DNA of 64,000 nucleotides from Bathymodiolus brooksi (lineage: Eukaryota; Mollusca; Bivalvia; Mytilida; Modiolidae): contig OY804579.1 in assembly GCA_963680875.1 (NCBI GenBank), positions 16,879,506 through 16,943,505 on the forward strand, written 5' to 3'. Under the pieces are notes generated by a model. It saw nothing but the letters and a program-made list of their open reading frames with translations, was not told where the DNA came from and did no database searches. The position numbers were made by a program, and so were the translations under genes. This document shows positions 35,885-46,432 of this stretch, in pieces. Every line of letters begins with the position of its first letter. Position 1 is the stretch's first letter.

Positions 35885-36227
35885 TATGTATTATTTTTTT
35901 CGAGGATGTAAATTGTAAATATTTCTCTTGTGTTGTTTTGGCTATCTGAATTGTTAGTATTTATACTGTTCCTTCTTAATTTTATCTTTGTCTTTTCATC
36001 AGCAGTAAATTAAATTATAAATACAATGTATATAAATATATATTCAACAATAAATTAGATTGCCTTGTAGTATAAAAACACATACTATAGCATTTAGACA
36101 ACATATAGTCATAAATAATAATTTCAAATACAGACCCTTTGATTTTATTTAACATGTTGTATATAATACAGAACTGACTGCTTGTTATAAGAATATCTAC
36201 CTACAATATACTGGCAGTCTTAGAATG
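35885..36227. other. AT-rich spacer
   Basis: Nothing recognisable is seen. The segment from 35313 to 35830 is likewise featureless AT-rich DNA. Confidence 0.4.
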
Positions 36228-36467
36228 AACAACTCATACAAGCCTATCACCAATACGGCGTGGGTTCGCGCACGGCTTTGTAAATTACAAAAAAGGGCAC
36301 ACTCGACTCGCAGCCGCAAGTGATAAAGTTTACCAGTTGCTTGCCCATGGTCGGTGGTTCTCTCCGGGTACTCCGGCTTCTTCCACCACTAAAACTGGTC
36401 GCAATGATATAGCTGAAATATTGCTGAAAGTGGCGTTAAACACCAAAAATCAAATCAAATCAAATCT
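36228..36467 (+). mobile_element. SINE, family A, 5'-truncated
   Basis: Plus-oriented copy with the B-box-like 'gtgggttcgcgcacgg', body 'cttgcccatggtcggtggtt' and 3' tail 'atagctgaaatattgctgaa' ... 'ggcgttaaacacc', ending in a short (aaatc)n repeat. The conserved head 'gggcccgggtggctcaatga' is missing, so the copy starts inside the tRNA-like region. Confidence 0.8.
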
Positions 36468-38220
36468 TAGAATGAGTACAACATTGTGTTGACAATTATA
36501 TATTTTACTATTCTACATGTTACAACTGTCATTTTTTGCACAAATTACCGGTAGTCAAAAAAAAAAAAAAAAAAAAAGATTTCATGAAAACTATCAGATG
36601 TAAGGAATAAATAAATGTAAAGTTTACTGAAGACTACTGTTTAAGTATCATTTAAACATCTCTTTGTCCTGTAAACTGAGAAAAAAAAATGCTTTGTTGT
36701 GATACGTCAATATAATTCTATTATCTGTACAAATATATTAACCATGGAATACCTCCTTGATTTTTGAGGGTGCATATGAGCAACATAAAAAAATCACATA
36801 AAAAAACTTGATGATAGAAAACAAGCACTTTGTTCATACTAAACTAAGGTTTAACCTATAATTTTGGTTTTACTGTTTTGGTTCATTTTTGTCTTGCATG
36901 CTGTTATTTCATATATTTGATCAACTATGGTCAGACTTTCTTGGTATAAAGTGTACATCTATTGTGTTTATAAATTTGGTATATATCTCTTTATCAAATG
37001 CAGTCCATTCTGCAAAGGTCATATTCCAGTGATTTTTAAATAAATCTAACTCAATTTAAAACAACATGTAACAAATTTATATTGTCTTCTTCATAGAACA
37101 GACTAAAATTTATTGAGTTACACAAAATACTGACAGCATTTACTAACTCTTTCTGTCAAAAAGGAGACTCCATTAAAAATCAACTGTTTTTGGCTTTAAA
37201 ATGTTACTAGATAATAATTTCCATGTCTCAATTACTGAATCAACATATCTTTATGTTTTAAAGCTTAATGCTACCAGTTTAAGAGCCTCATTTTTTGTAC
37301 AAAGCTGACACTTGTATATCCTTACACACCTGCTGATAACTCTGTTCAAATTTCACCATTCTGTATTCTGTTAATATTAAATTTTTAATTTGATCATTAA
37401 AAAGACCAACAATAGAAATTAAATTTATGCTCAAAATGTCCATTATCAGTAAATAACAATGTCAACAAAGTATAAAATGCCATGAAACTCCAAGGGGTAC
37501 GAAATTGCATTCAAAACAGAATCTGTAAGTTATAAATTTATACCGATAACTATGAGAACTAATATTTAACCATTTAATTAATATAGATATGAGAAATATT
37601 AGTTATTGAATAAAAATAAAATACCTCCCCTTCATTTTTTCCATTGTTATCATTTTAAATATAATTGTGCACCCAATTTCTACCAAAAATATGCATTTGA
37701 GAATTTTTACTTTCTGTAAAGCTGTTTAACATACCAATTTATACAATAATATTAAATTCCAGATGTCTTTTGTGTCAATATGTTAAAATCAACAATGATT
37801 TCCTGATTATCAGCTGAAAGTATATAGTGATCCAAAATCTACTAAAAAAATAAAAAATGGTCTGTTTCATGTCTTATTGCTTATTACTTGGTGCCCCCTC
37901 CCCCCCCTTTCATGAGAAACATTTTGATGGGATATACAAAAAAAAACCAATCTTACAAGATAGAGGTCAACATTCATATCAATCTAAACATGTAAATATC
38001 TCTAATTCTTAATTTGATTCATGCAACAACAATATTCAAGAACACAGTGACACTGATGAGTTCATTGATCATGTGATAATCTCTACAAAACATGTCTAAC
38101 ATGTGATATGGATTCATTTTTCACAATACCTGGACACAATTACCAGTCCACTAATTCATCAATTAAAACAGATTTCAGTGTATCTGATTTTGAAAGAGCA
38201 AATGGTTTTTTTTTCACACA
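36468..38220. other. AT-rich DNA downstream of the coiled-coil gene
   Basis: This lies just beyond the stop codon of the minus-strand gene and must contain its 3' UTR and polyadenylation site, but I could not pick the site with confidence. Poly-A (36557-36577) and C-rich (37894-37908) tracts are present; no other gene is seen. Confidence 0.4.
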
Positions 38221-38376
38221 CTAATACACTTCAGTAGCAAAACTATCTGTTTTATTTCCAACACGTAACAGACGAATATGCTCTCGCTCGTGTTCCTCCA
38301 ACTGATATTTATCTTCCTTAAGATATTGCCGATGTTTCTGTAGCTTGATATACGATTCTTCTCTCTCTGCATGTGC
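38221..38376 (-). CDS. Terminal exon of a coiled-coil protein gene
   Basis: The exon is 156 nt. The acceptor AG is at 38377-38378 on the minus strand (a 'ttatatttag' tract precedes it). The frame is phase 0 and codes 51 residues, starting AHAEREESYIKLQKHRQYL, then KEDKYQLEEHEREH, and ending KTDSFATEVY followed by TAG at 38223-38221. It is rich in Glu, Lys, Arg and Gln with little Pro or Gly, as expected for a helical coiled coil that breaks down into a short polar C-terminal tail. It joins in frame to the exon at 49144-48917 across an intron of about 10.5 kb. A terminal position is inferred from the stop codon. The family is not recognised; Glu/Lys-rich proteins of this shape are frequent among ciliary and cytoskeletal proteins, but that is only a guess. 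Confidence 0.7.
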   Translation of the reverse strand, partial: AHAEREESYIKLQKHRQYLKEDKYQLEEHEREHIRLLRVGNKTDSFATEVY

Positions 38377-39325
38377 CTAAATATAAGATAATTTTATATA
38401 AAAGTGGACACAATGTTTAATAACATTAAAAATCACATGACAAATTATGGAGCTAAATTTGTAAAACTGTTATATGTCACATGGTTTATTAGCCTTTGAC
38501 TAAACCTGTTCATTACATATAAAATGGATACCAAAATTACATATTATTAATTCTAATGCTCACAACACATTATATATTACAGAGACTTTTCCTTTAACCC
38601 TAGAAATAGGTACTAATATATATACATAGTTCTTCTACTTTTATGTACCGGTAACTATCCTATATGTGGCCCAACTAACGTGTACCTTTAGAAATTAGCT
38701 TACTCTAGGGTTAGAAAATCACTTTGTAAATGACCTTTATATTTCACCTAGAGGTCGCTATCATATTAAACTCGTTGTTACTATGATCATAGTGAGTACT
38801 CGACCCCCTTTGTTTTATTTACAATACCATAATTGGTTTAATACAATTTATTAGGATTTTTTATCTGGATTTAGATAATTTAAACTTTCCTATAAATCTT
38901 TAACAAAGTGTGCTAATGGAAACGTTATCACATAGGTTAACAGTTGATGGGGGAGACAACTCTCCTGCAGTTTTTGATAAATAGAACATTAGCTTTAATG
39001 ATACTAAATGACTGACGATTACCTGTATTAACTTAGCTAGATAATATCTAAGTAGAGTATATTAATTTATTATGTAACTAAATTACCTAGAAATAATTAA
39101 TCAATAGTCTTGTATTGTACTTTTAGACTGCAAACTACACAGGCTAAAAACCAATGAGATTTATAACTGACTCCAAAGACCAGCAATAACATGCTTTTTC
39201 GACTCCAAGATATGATCACAATACAAACATGTTATATAATATTATTACATGTATTATTATACGTTGTATAATGCAATCTTTGGTCATATTTCAGCCATAT
39301 TGTGGTGTACATTTCAATTATAAAT
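38377..39325 (-). other. 3' part of intron 2 of the coiled-coil gene
   Basis: AT-rich intron sequence. A 'gggggagacaactct' motif at about 38949 resembles short motifs common in bivalve non-coding DNA. No exon is seen. Confidence 0.4.
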
Positions 39326-39768
39326 ACAGTCAAACCTGTATTAAGAGGTCACCATTGGGACAAAGAACTAGAGGCTCCCAGGAGCCTGTAATCGCTCACC
39401 TGGTTTTCAATTTGACATCTAAAGTCGATAGAAAATGGGGGTGTTGCACGTAATTTGGAAAGTGGGCCACCCAAAGATCATTTCAACTCAAATTTCAGAG
39501 CAAAAGATTTAGATGTGATTTTTATCTCATAATATTCCTAAACGGAATAAACTGGCTGAAAAAATCCAGAATATATGTTAAACTACTGATTGCCATGTAG
39601 CTGCAGCTAAAATTTGAGCTCATTTTGACTTATACTAAAGCAGCAATGGACAATTGAAGAAATTTCTATTCTTAGTAACAGCAGCCATCTTGAATGGAGG
39701 GCGGGGCTGTCAGACACAATATTGAAAGGGGACCACCCAAGGACCATCCCAGCCAAATTTGTTTGAAC
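39326..39768. repeat. Dispersed repeat of molluscan type, interrupted by a SINE
   Basis: Landmarks are 'acagtcaaacctgtattaag', 'caggagcctgtaatcgctca' and 'gggccacccaaagatcattt' with a later similar 'gaccacccaaggaccatccc'. The pattern is one I associate with common non-coding dispersed repeats of bivalves. It ends where a family A SINE begins. Short ORFs here are not genes. Confidence 0.5.
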
Positions 39769-40023
39769 TTATTATCGCCACTTTCAGCAATATTTCAGCT
39801 ATATCACGGCTTTAGTTTTAGTGGTGGAAGAAGCTGGAGTACCCAGAGAGAACCACCGACCATGGGCAAGCAACTGGGAAACTTTATCACTTGCGGCTTC
39901 GAGTTGAATGCACCCTTTTTTGTAATTTACAAAGCCGTGCGCGAACCCACGCCATATTGGTGATAGGCTTGTATGAGTTGTTAGGTAATCCAACTACCTA
40001 ACTCATTGAGCCACCCGGGCCCT
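39769..40023 (-). mobile_element. SINE, family A, full-length
   Basis: Minus-oriented. The plus strand reads tail 'gccactttcagcaatatttc', body 'gaccatgggcaagcaactgg', 'gcgcgaacccacgcc' (B-box complement) and 'actcattgagccacccgggc' (A-box-like head complement). The order and length (about 255 bp) match 40831-41101 in the other orientation. Confidence 0.85.
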
Positions 40024-40819
40024 CTCCATAAATAGGAGTCTTAACCTACATGTGTTTGTGGTGAAAGATACTGTTGGTAGAAGGAAGATGCTTGTGGCTA
40101 CAAAGGCCCCATTTTATGTATCATGGGTACAACTGTTTTAATAACCACAACATCAAATGCTTATGTGTACACAGTATTAGAAAATATAATTTTAAACTTA
40201 TTTATAGAGGATCTATTAAACTATAGAATTGACTATGAACCACAAGAAAAGTGTAAAAATGAAAGCTTTATGTATCATTTTACAACTGGTTTAAATGGGA
40301 TAACAAAACATTTGACACAGGCTTCTATTAAATCTTGTAAAATAAAAGCACCAAATAAAATATTTCCTCATAAAGCCAGTGTGTGATTTATTTAAATATG
40401 ACAGTTAATTGTGTGTGGTTTTCTTCTGATGAAATTGATCCCTATCTCCATGTTTATTTGTAAAGGCTAAAGTCAAGTTGACAACCCTGATGACACGGCT
40501 TTAAAACGTTAAACATTAAATCTTAACCAAACATTTACTTTCACATCTAGTGGTCTTTATAATGAGAGGTCAATAAAATAGCAATTTAAATTTATTATAA
40601 ACATTCTAGAGATTTGAACTTTTCCTTGAGATAAATGTCTTCAATGATTTTCACTTAATTTTAATTTCAATATTTTTTTCCCCAAAACATTATGATTTTG
40701 ACCTTGACCTTTTGATTTGCCATTGTTTTATGTTTTACAGTTTGAAGGAGTGTTTATGTTTCTAATATGGCAGTAATATAAATATTTACACACACGTTCA
40801 TCAAAGTGTATAACCTAAT
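40024..40819. other. Intronic DNA without a supported gene
   Basis: An 87-codon plus-strand ORF (40123-40386) has no recognisable domain and lies within the intron of the opposite-strand gene. It is not called. Confidence 0.4.
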
Positions 40820-40830
40820 AGGACATTAAG
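40820..40830. repeat. Target-site duplication, left (aggacattaag)
   Basis: An 11-bp perfect direct repeat with 41102-41112, flanking a SINE. Confidence 0.9.
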
Positions 40831-41101
40831 GGCCCAGGTGGCTCAATGAGTTAGGTAGTTAGATTACCTAGCAACTTATACAAGCCTATCACCAATACGG
40901 CGTGGGTTCGCGTCCGGCTTTGTAAATTACAAAAAAGGGTGCACTCGACTTGCAGTCGCAAGTGATAAAAGTTTACCAGTTGCTTGCCCATGGTCGGTGG
41001 TTCTCTATGCGTACTTCGGCTTCTTCCACCACTAAAACTGGTCGCCATGATATAACTGAAATATTGTTGAAAGTGGCATTATTCACCATCAAACAAACAA
41101 C
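40831..41101 (+). mobile_element. SINE, family A, full-length with target-site duplication
   Basis: The head 'ggcccaggtggctcaatgag' resembles a tRNA-like A-box region and 'gcgtgggttcgcgtccgg' the B box of RNA polymerase III promoters. The body is 'ttgcccatggtcggtggttc', the 3' tail is 'actgaaatattgttgaaag' and the end is (caaa)n. The copy is bounded by perfect 11-bp direct repeats, which shows retrotransposition with target-site duplication. It sits in intron 2 of the minus-strand gene. Confidence 0.92.
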
Positions 41102-41112
41102 AGGACATTAAG
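41102..41112. repeat. Target-site duplication, right (aggacattaag)
   Basis: Partner of 40820-40830. Confidence 0.9.
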
Positions 41113-41201
41113 CAGTGTATTTCATGTATTTGTTTACTAATATTAAAATTAAAATATATATGTTGTACATTTGTTTCAGATAGTTTAAAAGTCTATTCTA
41201 T

Positions 41202-41312
41202 ATGGCGAGGTGTACAACATTATGTGATAAAGTTTGTCAGTGACTTGCAACAGGTTGGTGGTTTTCTCTGGGTATTCCAGTTTCCTTCACCAATAAAACT
41301 GACAGGTCGGTA
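41202..41312 (+). mobile_element. SINE, family B, internal fragment
   Basis: Plus-oriented fragment with 'gtacaacattatgtgataaa', 'gtcagtgacttgcaacaggt' and 'ccttcaccaataaaactgac'. It lacks both head and tail. Confidence 0.65.
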
Positions 41313-42059
41313 ATTTAAAACACTACTTGCTATACTTAAAGGTAACAGTATAATAATGATCTATATTACGAATTTAGTTTGTTACACATATTTTCATTGG
41401 TTCTTCAGCCCTGAATGTCAGCATATATTCGGAAAACAGACGGGGTATATATTTCAGTCCCCAAAAACGATTAAAACATGGACGACAAAACATTACGCTT
41501 CACTGAATCAATGATATAATACGGAATATTAAATGTATTTTTACCAAATTAAATGCTGTTTTTATACTCAAAACGGCTGCATGAACAAAAAAATATTACA
41601 ACGGTTAATTCCGTCACAAATACCTGATCGATTCAGCAAACTCCTATGTTCCATGGCTGTACCATTACAAATAAACAAAACGTTGAGCCTTGAAAACTTT
41701 CGACGTCATGGGGCCACACCAAGGTTTTATTTACATGTAGTTAACATTTAAATTATTCAAACTGTTTCGCAAACCCGTTGTTTTGTTATGTGATATATTA
41801 ATGTTATATTTATAAAGTTTATAAATTTACTACATATGAAACTGTATTGATTTAGAAATTTAGTACAGTATTTTCCTTCATGAGACACCCTATACATGAA
41901 ATATGACGTGACACATATTTTGACGTCATTGAAGAATGACGTCAAAGGTACGGAAACGGACATCTAGAGATACGAAAAATGAAAATAAAAGAGGCAAATT
42001 TATTTAATACAGTTGGATGTTGTATTTAAAAAAAAAAAAGTTAAATCCGTAATATATCT
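41313..42059. other. Intronic DNA, no gene seen
   Basis: Two short ORFs (41533-41751 plus, 41963-41757 minus) show nothing recognisable. A poly-A run lies at about 42027-42039. Confidence 0.4.
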
Positions 42060-42196
42060 GTTATTCAGCTATCAGACAGGGTATATAATGTGACATTCCC
42101 GGGTTACGATGTATATTCCCTTCGGCTGCACCTCAGGGAATATAGATCCTAAGCCGGGAATGTCACATTATATACCCTGTCTGATAGCTGAATAAC
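42060..42196. repeat. Palindromic (snapback) element with perfect 43-bp arms
   Basis: The arms 42060-42102 and 42154-42196 are exact reverse complements. Inside them 'tatattccct' and 'agggaatata' form a second pair, so almost the whole 137 bp folds on itself around a short loop near 42121-42133. There is no ORF. It is compatible with a MITE or foldback element; a regulatory RNA hairpin is a less likely alternative. Confidence 0.9.
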
Positions 42197-42327
42197 ATAT
42201 AATATTTAATATTATTCATTATTCTATCATACATGTACATGTATATAATTGTTAAGAAGTGGTGTTATTTCATGTTATGTTGGTAGTAAACACATACCAA
42301 ACACATTTCGATAATATTTCAGAAAAA

Positions 42328-42712
42328 TTTGGGGCCCATAAAACTAGTTTAACCCTGCCAATTTTTATTGAAGTGTCTGTAGCAGGCTAGGAAAGTGAGT
42401 GGTCATGTATACATATGTTGGGGTGTGAAGGGACATTCAGTTTTCCTCTGTTTCTACGATTTTTCGATTGGATTTTGGAACTGTTCCGGCAGTGTGGTTG
42501 ATTGATTGATTGATGTTTAACGTCCAGCGAGCAATTTTTCAGCTATATTCAGGACGAGAACATGTCTATAATAAATCAATATGTAGGTTGAAAACGGAGG
42601 ACGGATAAATAAAAATAAAAATATTAAACGCCACAGAACTCGAAACAAGGAAAAGTGATGGGTAAGGGACGGAGAATTTACCGGCAGTGTGGTATTTTTT
42701 TGTTTTTCAGTT
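42328..42712. repeat. Dispersed repeat split by a younger insertion
   Basis: The sequence 'ggcccataaaactagtttaa' ... 'gaagtgtctgtagc' ... 'ggaactgttccggcagtgtgg' is related to 34430-34590 and in part to about 674-700. It is interrupted after 42498 by a 182-bp insert and resumes at 42681. Confidence 0.65.
42499..42680 (-). mobile_element. Short retroelement-like insert with 13-bp target-site duplication
   Basis: The insert is bounded by perfect direct repeats ccggcagtgtggt at 42486-42498 and 42681-42693. It begins with (ttga)n and 'tgtttaacgtccagcgagca' followed by 'ttcagctatattcagg', a tail resembling but not identical to the SINE A/B tails, so it is probably a minus-oriented SINE of a third type. 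Confidence 0.75.
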
Positions 42713-42716
42713 AATT

Positions 42717-42751
42717 ATAATATATATATATATATATATATATTATTATAC
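42717..42751. repeat. (TA)n microsatellite
   Basis: Uninterrupted alternating TA of about 25 bp within an AT-rich patch. Confidence 0.85.
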
Positions 42752-43259
42752 AAGTTTTAGATATCATTATAAATATGCAGCCATGTAAAAAGTTTTTTTG
42801 TTGCTAATTAAAACAAAGCTACCCAGTTCACCATCTGTGTCTTGGGAACAGTTGAAGGAATGACATATTTGGCTAATAAAGTATTATTGGCCAAACAAAC
42901 CAATTGTGAAAACACACAAGATATCTGTCATACTTTAGCTTTATCATAATAAATACATTAAAAACAAAATGTCCTTTAATAGAAATGACTTAGTTACCAA
43001 TCAAAGCTGTATGGGTAAAAAATGTAATTCTGTCAACAAGTTCTCTATATTAGGGATGTAATATATTAAATATAAAATGTGTCTTTAGAATGGATATGGG
43101 TGTAAATGAACATGAGAGACTATCCAACATTACACTTAAAACACAAAGTAAAGTAAAGAAACATCAGTGTTATTGCTGGTCTACATTTCAGTCATAGTAA
43201 TGTATCTATCATCAACCTAATCATTTAATTTAACTAGTTTTATGTATTCCATATTTAAG

Positions 43260-43630
43260 AAATAAATCATGGAAGCCAGAATGTGTTTTGAGTTTTAACA
43301 TGGGTTGGCAGATATTAGTATTTTATCCGCCAACCCATGTTAAAACTCAAAACACAATCTGGCTTCCAGGATTTATTTCGATTCTGATATGTCTAAGAGT
43401 GCAAATACGGTAGTATACTTAGATTGGAAGGTGGTAATTTATATTTACGTTTACGGACAATGTCGCACACAATTTATGCTGCCAAATTCGAGTAGACGAT
43501 AATTCATCAATATGTACATTTACGACAGGAAAGTTAGTCACATGAACCGGTGCATGTGCTAATGAGATTATACTCAATCGATAAATCGATCGTTTGTTTA
43601 CACAGCGAAAGAAGGACGTCATGTTAGAAT
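43260..43630. mobile_element. Hairpin-headed element, copy 1
   Basis: Two arms of about 50 bp (about 43260-43309 and 43329-43378) pair with only a couple of mismatches ('ggaagccagaatgtgttttg' against 'acacaatctggcttcc'). They are followed by about 250 bp of unique body ('gatatgtctaagagt', 'aaatacggtagtatactt', 'gcgaaagaagga'). The same order of hairpin then body occurs at 62584-62940. A minus-strand ORF in the body (43622-43419) starts MTSFFRCVNKRSIYR, and copy 2 retains a similar MTSFFR start, so the body may be a former coding end of a transposon. Confidence 0.7.
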
Positions 43631-44580
43631 ATTCTATAATTTATCAGTCTTCAAACTTACTGTAAAATAGAATCAGCAAATCAGGGAGAAAGGCAGAATT
43701 ACTCAAATTAAAATAAATAAAACAAATTCGGATGACTTTTTGATACTTTAAAAAACAATTGCTGACCTGTCTTTATTACTTTATGTTATACTATATTTTT
43801 GAGAGCTGTATTTAGAAGTAAGGCTATCAGATTAGTTAGGTTCTAAGATTGGATGATGAAAAAATATTACATCTATGTATGGTATATGTTGTATTTATTG
43901 TTTATGTTTTATTTTAAATGTGTCAAATTTTTATTTATTTAAATACCAAGAAACTATTTTTGAAAAGTAAGAATATATTTCTATATAAATATGAACATTT
44001 TGAACAAACTTCGTCATATGTTCAACAAAAAAACTTTTTAAATTTGTCCACAAAAAAGGTTTATATCCTCTAAAGCTAGATTCCTGAATGACTATTCTTT
44101 TTTGTTGTTTTTCAAAATAATATACAAAAAAAAAGATTTAAAATCAAAAGGTATAATTGATCGTAACTTGAATGACAATAGAAAAAGAGATTGTTATCTG
44201 GTCAAGGGACATACAAATCATTATAGAGGTTAAGAAGTATTGTCAATAACTTTACAACTGTGGTGGTCTTATAAAACAGATATTTTAAAGGGGCTTTGCT
44301 TTCATTAATCAAGTGACAAGAAAATTCTGACATTTTATTTTAAAGAAGACTGAACACTTACATGATATATCTGATTAAAACAATCATAAATAAAAGACAA
44401 TTCTACACACAAAATTTGTTCTTAAAGAAACACCCAAATTATGAAATAAATTATGTTAAAAAATGTCTTATATATCCTGCCAATTTTTGATTTAAGAGAG
44501 AAATTAAACATTTATTGAAATTATATAGTTCTAGTAAGTTAAACTGTTGAATGTTAACCTGTATGTCTTGTTAACAGAAC
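43631..44580. other. AT-rich intronic DNA
   Basis: No gene, repeat or exon is seen. Confidence 0.4.
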
Positions 44581-44615
44581 ATGCTGCTCTCCAAAAGATT
44601 GGAAATTAACCACAA

Positions 44616-44974
44616 AACTTATTTACATACTCAGAGAGAAACTTATTTACATACTCAGAGAGAAACTTATTTACATACTCAGAAAGAAACTTATTTACAT
44701 ACTCAGAGGGAAACTTATTTACATACTCAGAGAGAAACTTATTTATATACTCAGAGAGAAACTTATTTTCATACTCAGAGAGAAACTCATTTACATACTC
44801 AGAGAGAAACTTATTTACATACTCAGAGAGAAACTCATTTACATACTCAGAGAGAAACTTATTTACATACTCAGAGAGAAACTTATTTACATACTCAGAG
44901 AGAAACTTATTTACATACTCAGAGAGAAACTTATTTACATACTCAGAGAGAAACTTATTTACATACTCAGAGAG
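44616..44974. repeat. 24-bp tandem array, 15 copies
   Basis: The unit is 'aaacttatttacatactcag' plus 'agag'. The period of 24 keeps an eight-residue repeat HTQRETYL open inside a 155-codon plus-strand ORF (44581-45048). An ATG, a stop and AATAAA motifs at 44998 and 45013 are present, but the array lies in the intron of the opposite-strand gene. I call the repeat, not a gene. Confidence 0.9.
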
Positions 44975-45229
44975 TGTTATATTTGTACATAATGGAAAAT
45001 AAAGTTAAAAAAATAAAATGTTCAGGACTGACTGATGTATTTAATTGATATCTTTATTGTTTCCTTGTATTCATGTTGTAACATATATTAAGTAACTCAA
45101 ATACAACCAGATCTTATCTAAAATAAAAAATAACAACAACAGCACTTTATAACTTTTATAAAAATCTTCAATCACTTCAAGTGTTTCTGAGTAACACTGC
45201 AGTTTATGAGTTTGTGCAATTTGCAGTTG

Positions 45230-45480
45230 ATGGTTTTGGTTTATGGTGTTTAATGTCACATTTAACAATATTTCAGTTATATTGTGGAGGTAAGTTTTAT
45301 TGGTGGAGGAAACTGGAGTACCTGGAGAAAGCCACCGACCTGTTGCAAATCACTGATGAATTTATCACATAATGTTGTACTGAGTACACCTCGTCATGAA
45401 GGGGGTTTGAAATCACAACTTTAGCAGTGATAGGCACTGATTACACAAGTAGTTGTAAATCCAATCACGGCAACAGTCCC
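45230..45480 (-). mobile_element. SINE, family B, degenerate
   Basis: Minus-oriented with tail 'tttaacaatatttcagttat', body 'caccgacctgttgcaaatca' and 'cacataatgttgtactga', and a head region with 'gttgtaaatccaatcac'. The B box is altered ('gggggtttgaaatc'). Confidence 0.65.
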
Positions 45481-46235
45481 TAATCTGCAGTTTGTGCAAT
45501 CTGCAGTAATATATGCATTATGAATGCAGTATTACGTCTATATCAGTATCATGACCACCACCACAGGAAGTTACAAAGTACAATCAAAACTAAATCAAGC
45601 AATCAACCTCTGGAAAACTCAAAAGTGACTGTTTAAGAAAGGTGGCCTCCTATATCAGTTTTAATGTATTATCTCTTTATATTCAACTCTTGTTCAATTT
45701 CAATTTCAATTTCAAGTAATTTACAAAGCTGTATCAAATACAAAAAAGAAATTGTAATTCTGTATAGATTAAATGATCATATCCCCTGATTTTTGGTATA
45801 TAAAATATAAGTAATACATTCATTCTCCATACCAAGTAGTACATTTTTAATGATTTAGGTAAGATTTTTTTTTACCTACTATCCAGGTGTAGTCACACTG
45901 TAGGTTTTCATGTTATAGATATGCATCATTTTCCATAATTGGAAAAAAAAAATTAGTTATGAAAATATGTATTTGATAAACAGGTGTGATGTCTAGTTTT
46001 ATGAGGACTCTATTTACAAACACATAATAGAAGGAATAATTAGAAGCTTTAGGAATGTAATGATTCGTTCAAATCAAAAATGAATAAAAACCCATCATAC
46101 TAAAAGCTTCTTTTGTAGTGATATAAATTTAAAAGGTACTGTTAAAATAAACTGACAATAATCAGGTATGTTTCTCAATATAAAAATTAAAAACATTTAC
46201 CAAAACCACTGATGTATGTTACAAGGTATTAAACA
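45481..46235. other. AT-rich intronic DNA
   Basis: No supported feature is seen. Confidence 0.4.
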
Positions 46236-46432
46236 TTAATATTCTAAATCTTGTGGTTCCTTGTAATATTCTATCTGACAAATTGCTAACTTAATAATGT
46301 TCATATCTTTATTATGTATATAAAGACGTTTTAATAAGTACCCCATCTTATCTGATTCACGGGACAAAAGAATGGCACTGTCAATCTTTGTCATGAATGA
46401 ATACATTTTGGCAAGAGATTTACTTCTATTTT
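46236..46432 (-). CDS. Candidate exon, weak
   Basis: The minus-strand sequence 'tttttttttatttag' (acceptor AG at 46433-46434) is followed by 65 open codons ending TAA at 46238-46236, reading SKSLAKMYSFMTKIDS, then LLSRESDKMGYLLKRLY. The peptide composition is protein-like. The frame needs one base from a previous exon, so it does not fit after the phase-0 donor at 48916. It could belong to another transcript, be an alternative last exon joined to something unseen, or be chance. Confidence 0.25.

Noticed and set aside
39694..39963. 89-codon plus-strand ORF
   Set aside because: It reads through a SINE and a dispersed repeat.
40123..40386. 87-codon plus-strand ORF
   Set aside because: No domain, no splice or promoter context, located in the intron of an opposite-strand gene and next to SINEs.
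40831..40930. Functional tRNA gene
   Set aside because: The A and B box-like motifs belong to a SINE head; the segment does not give a convincing cloverleaf and is followed by the SINE body and tail.
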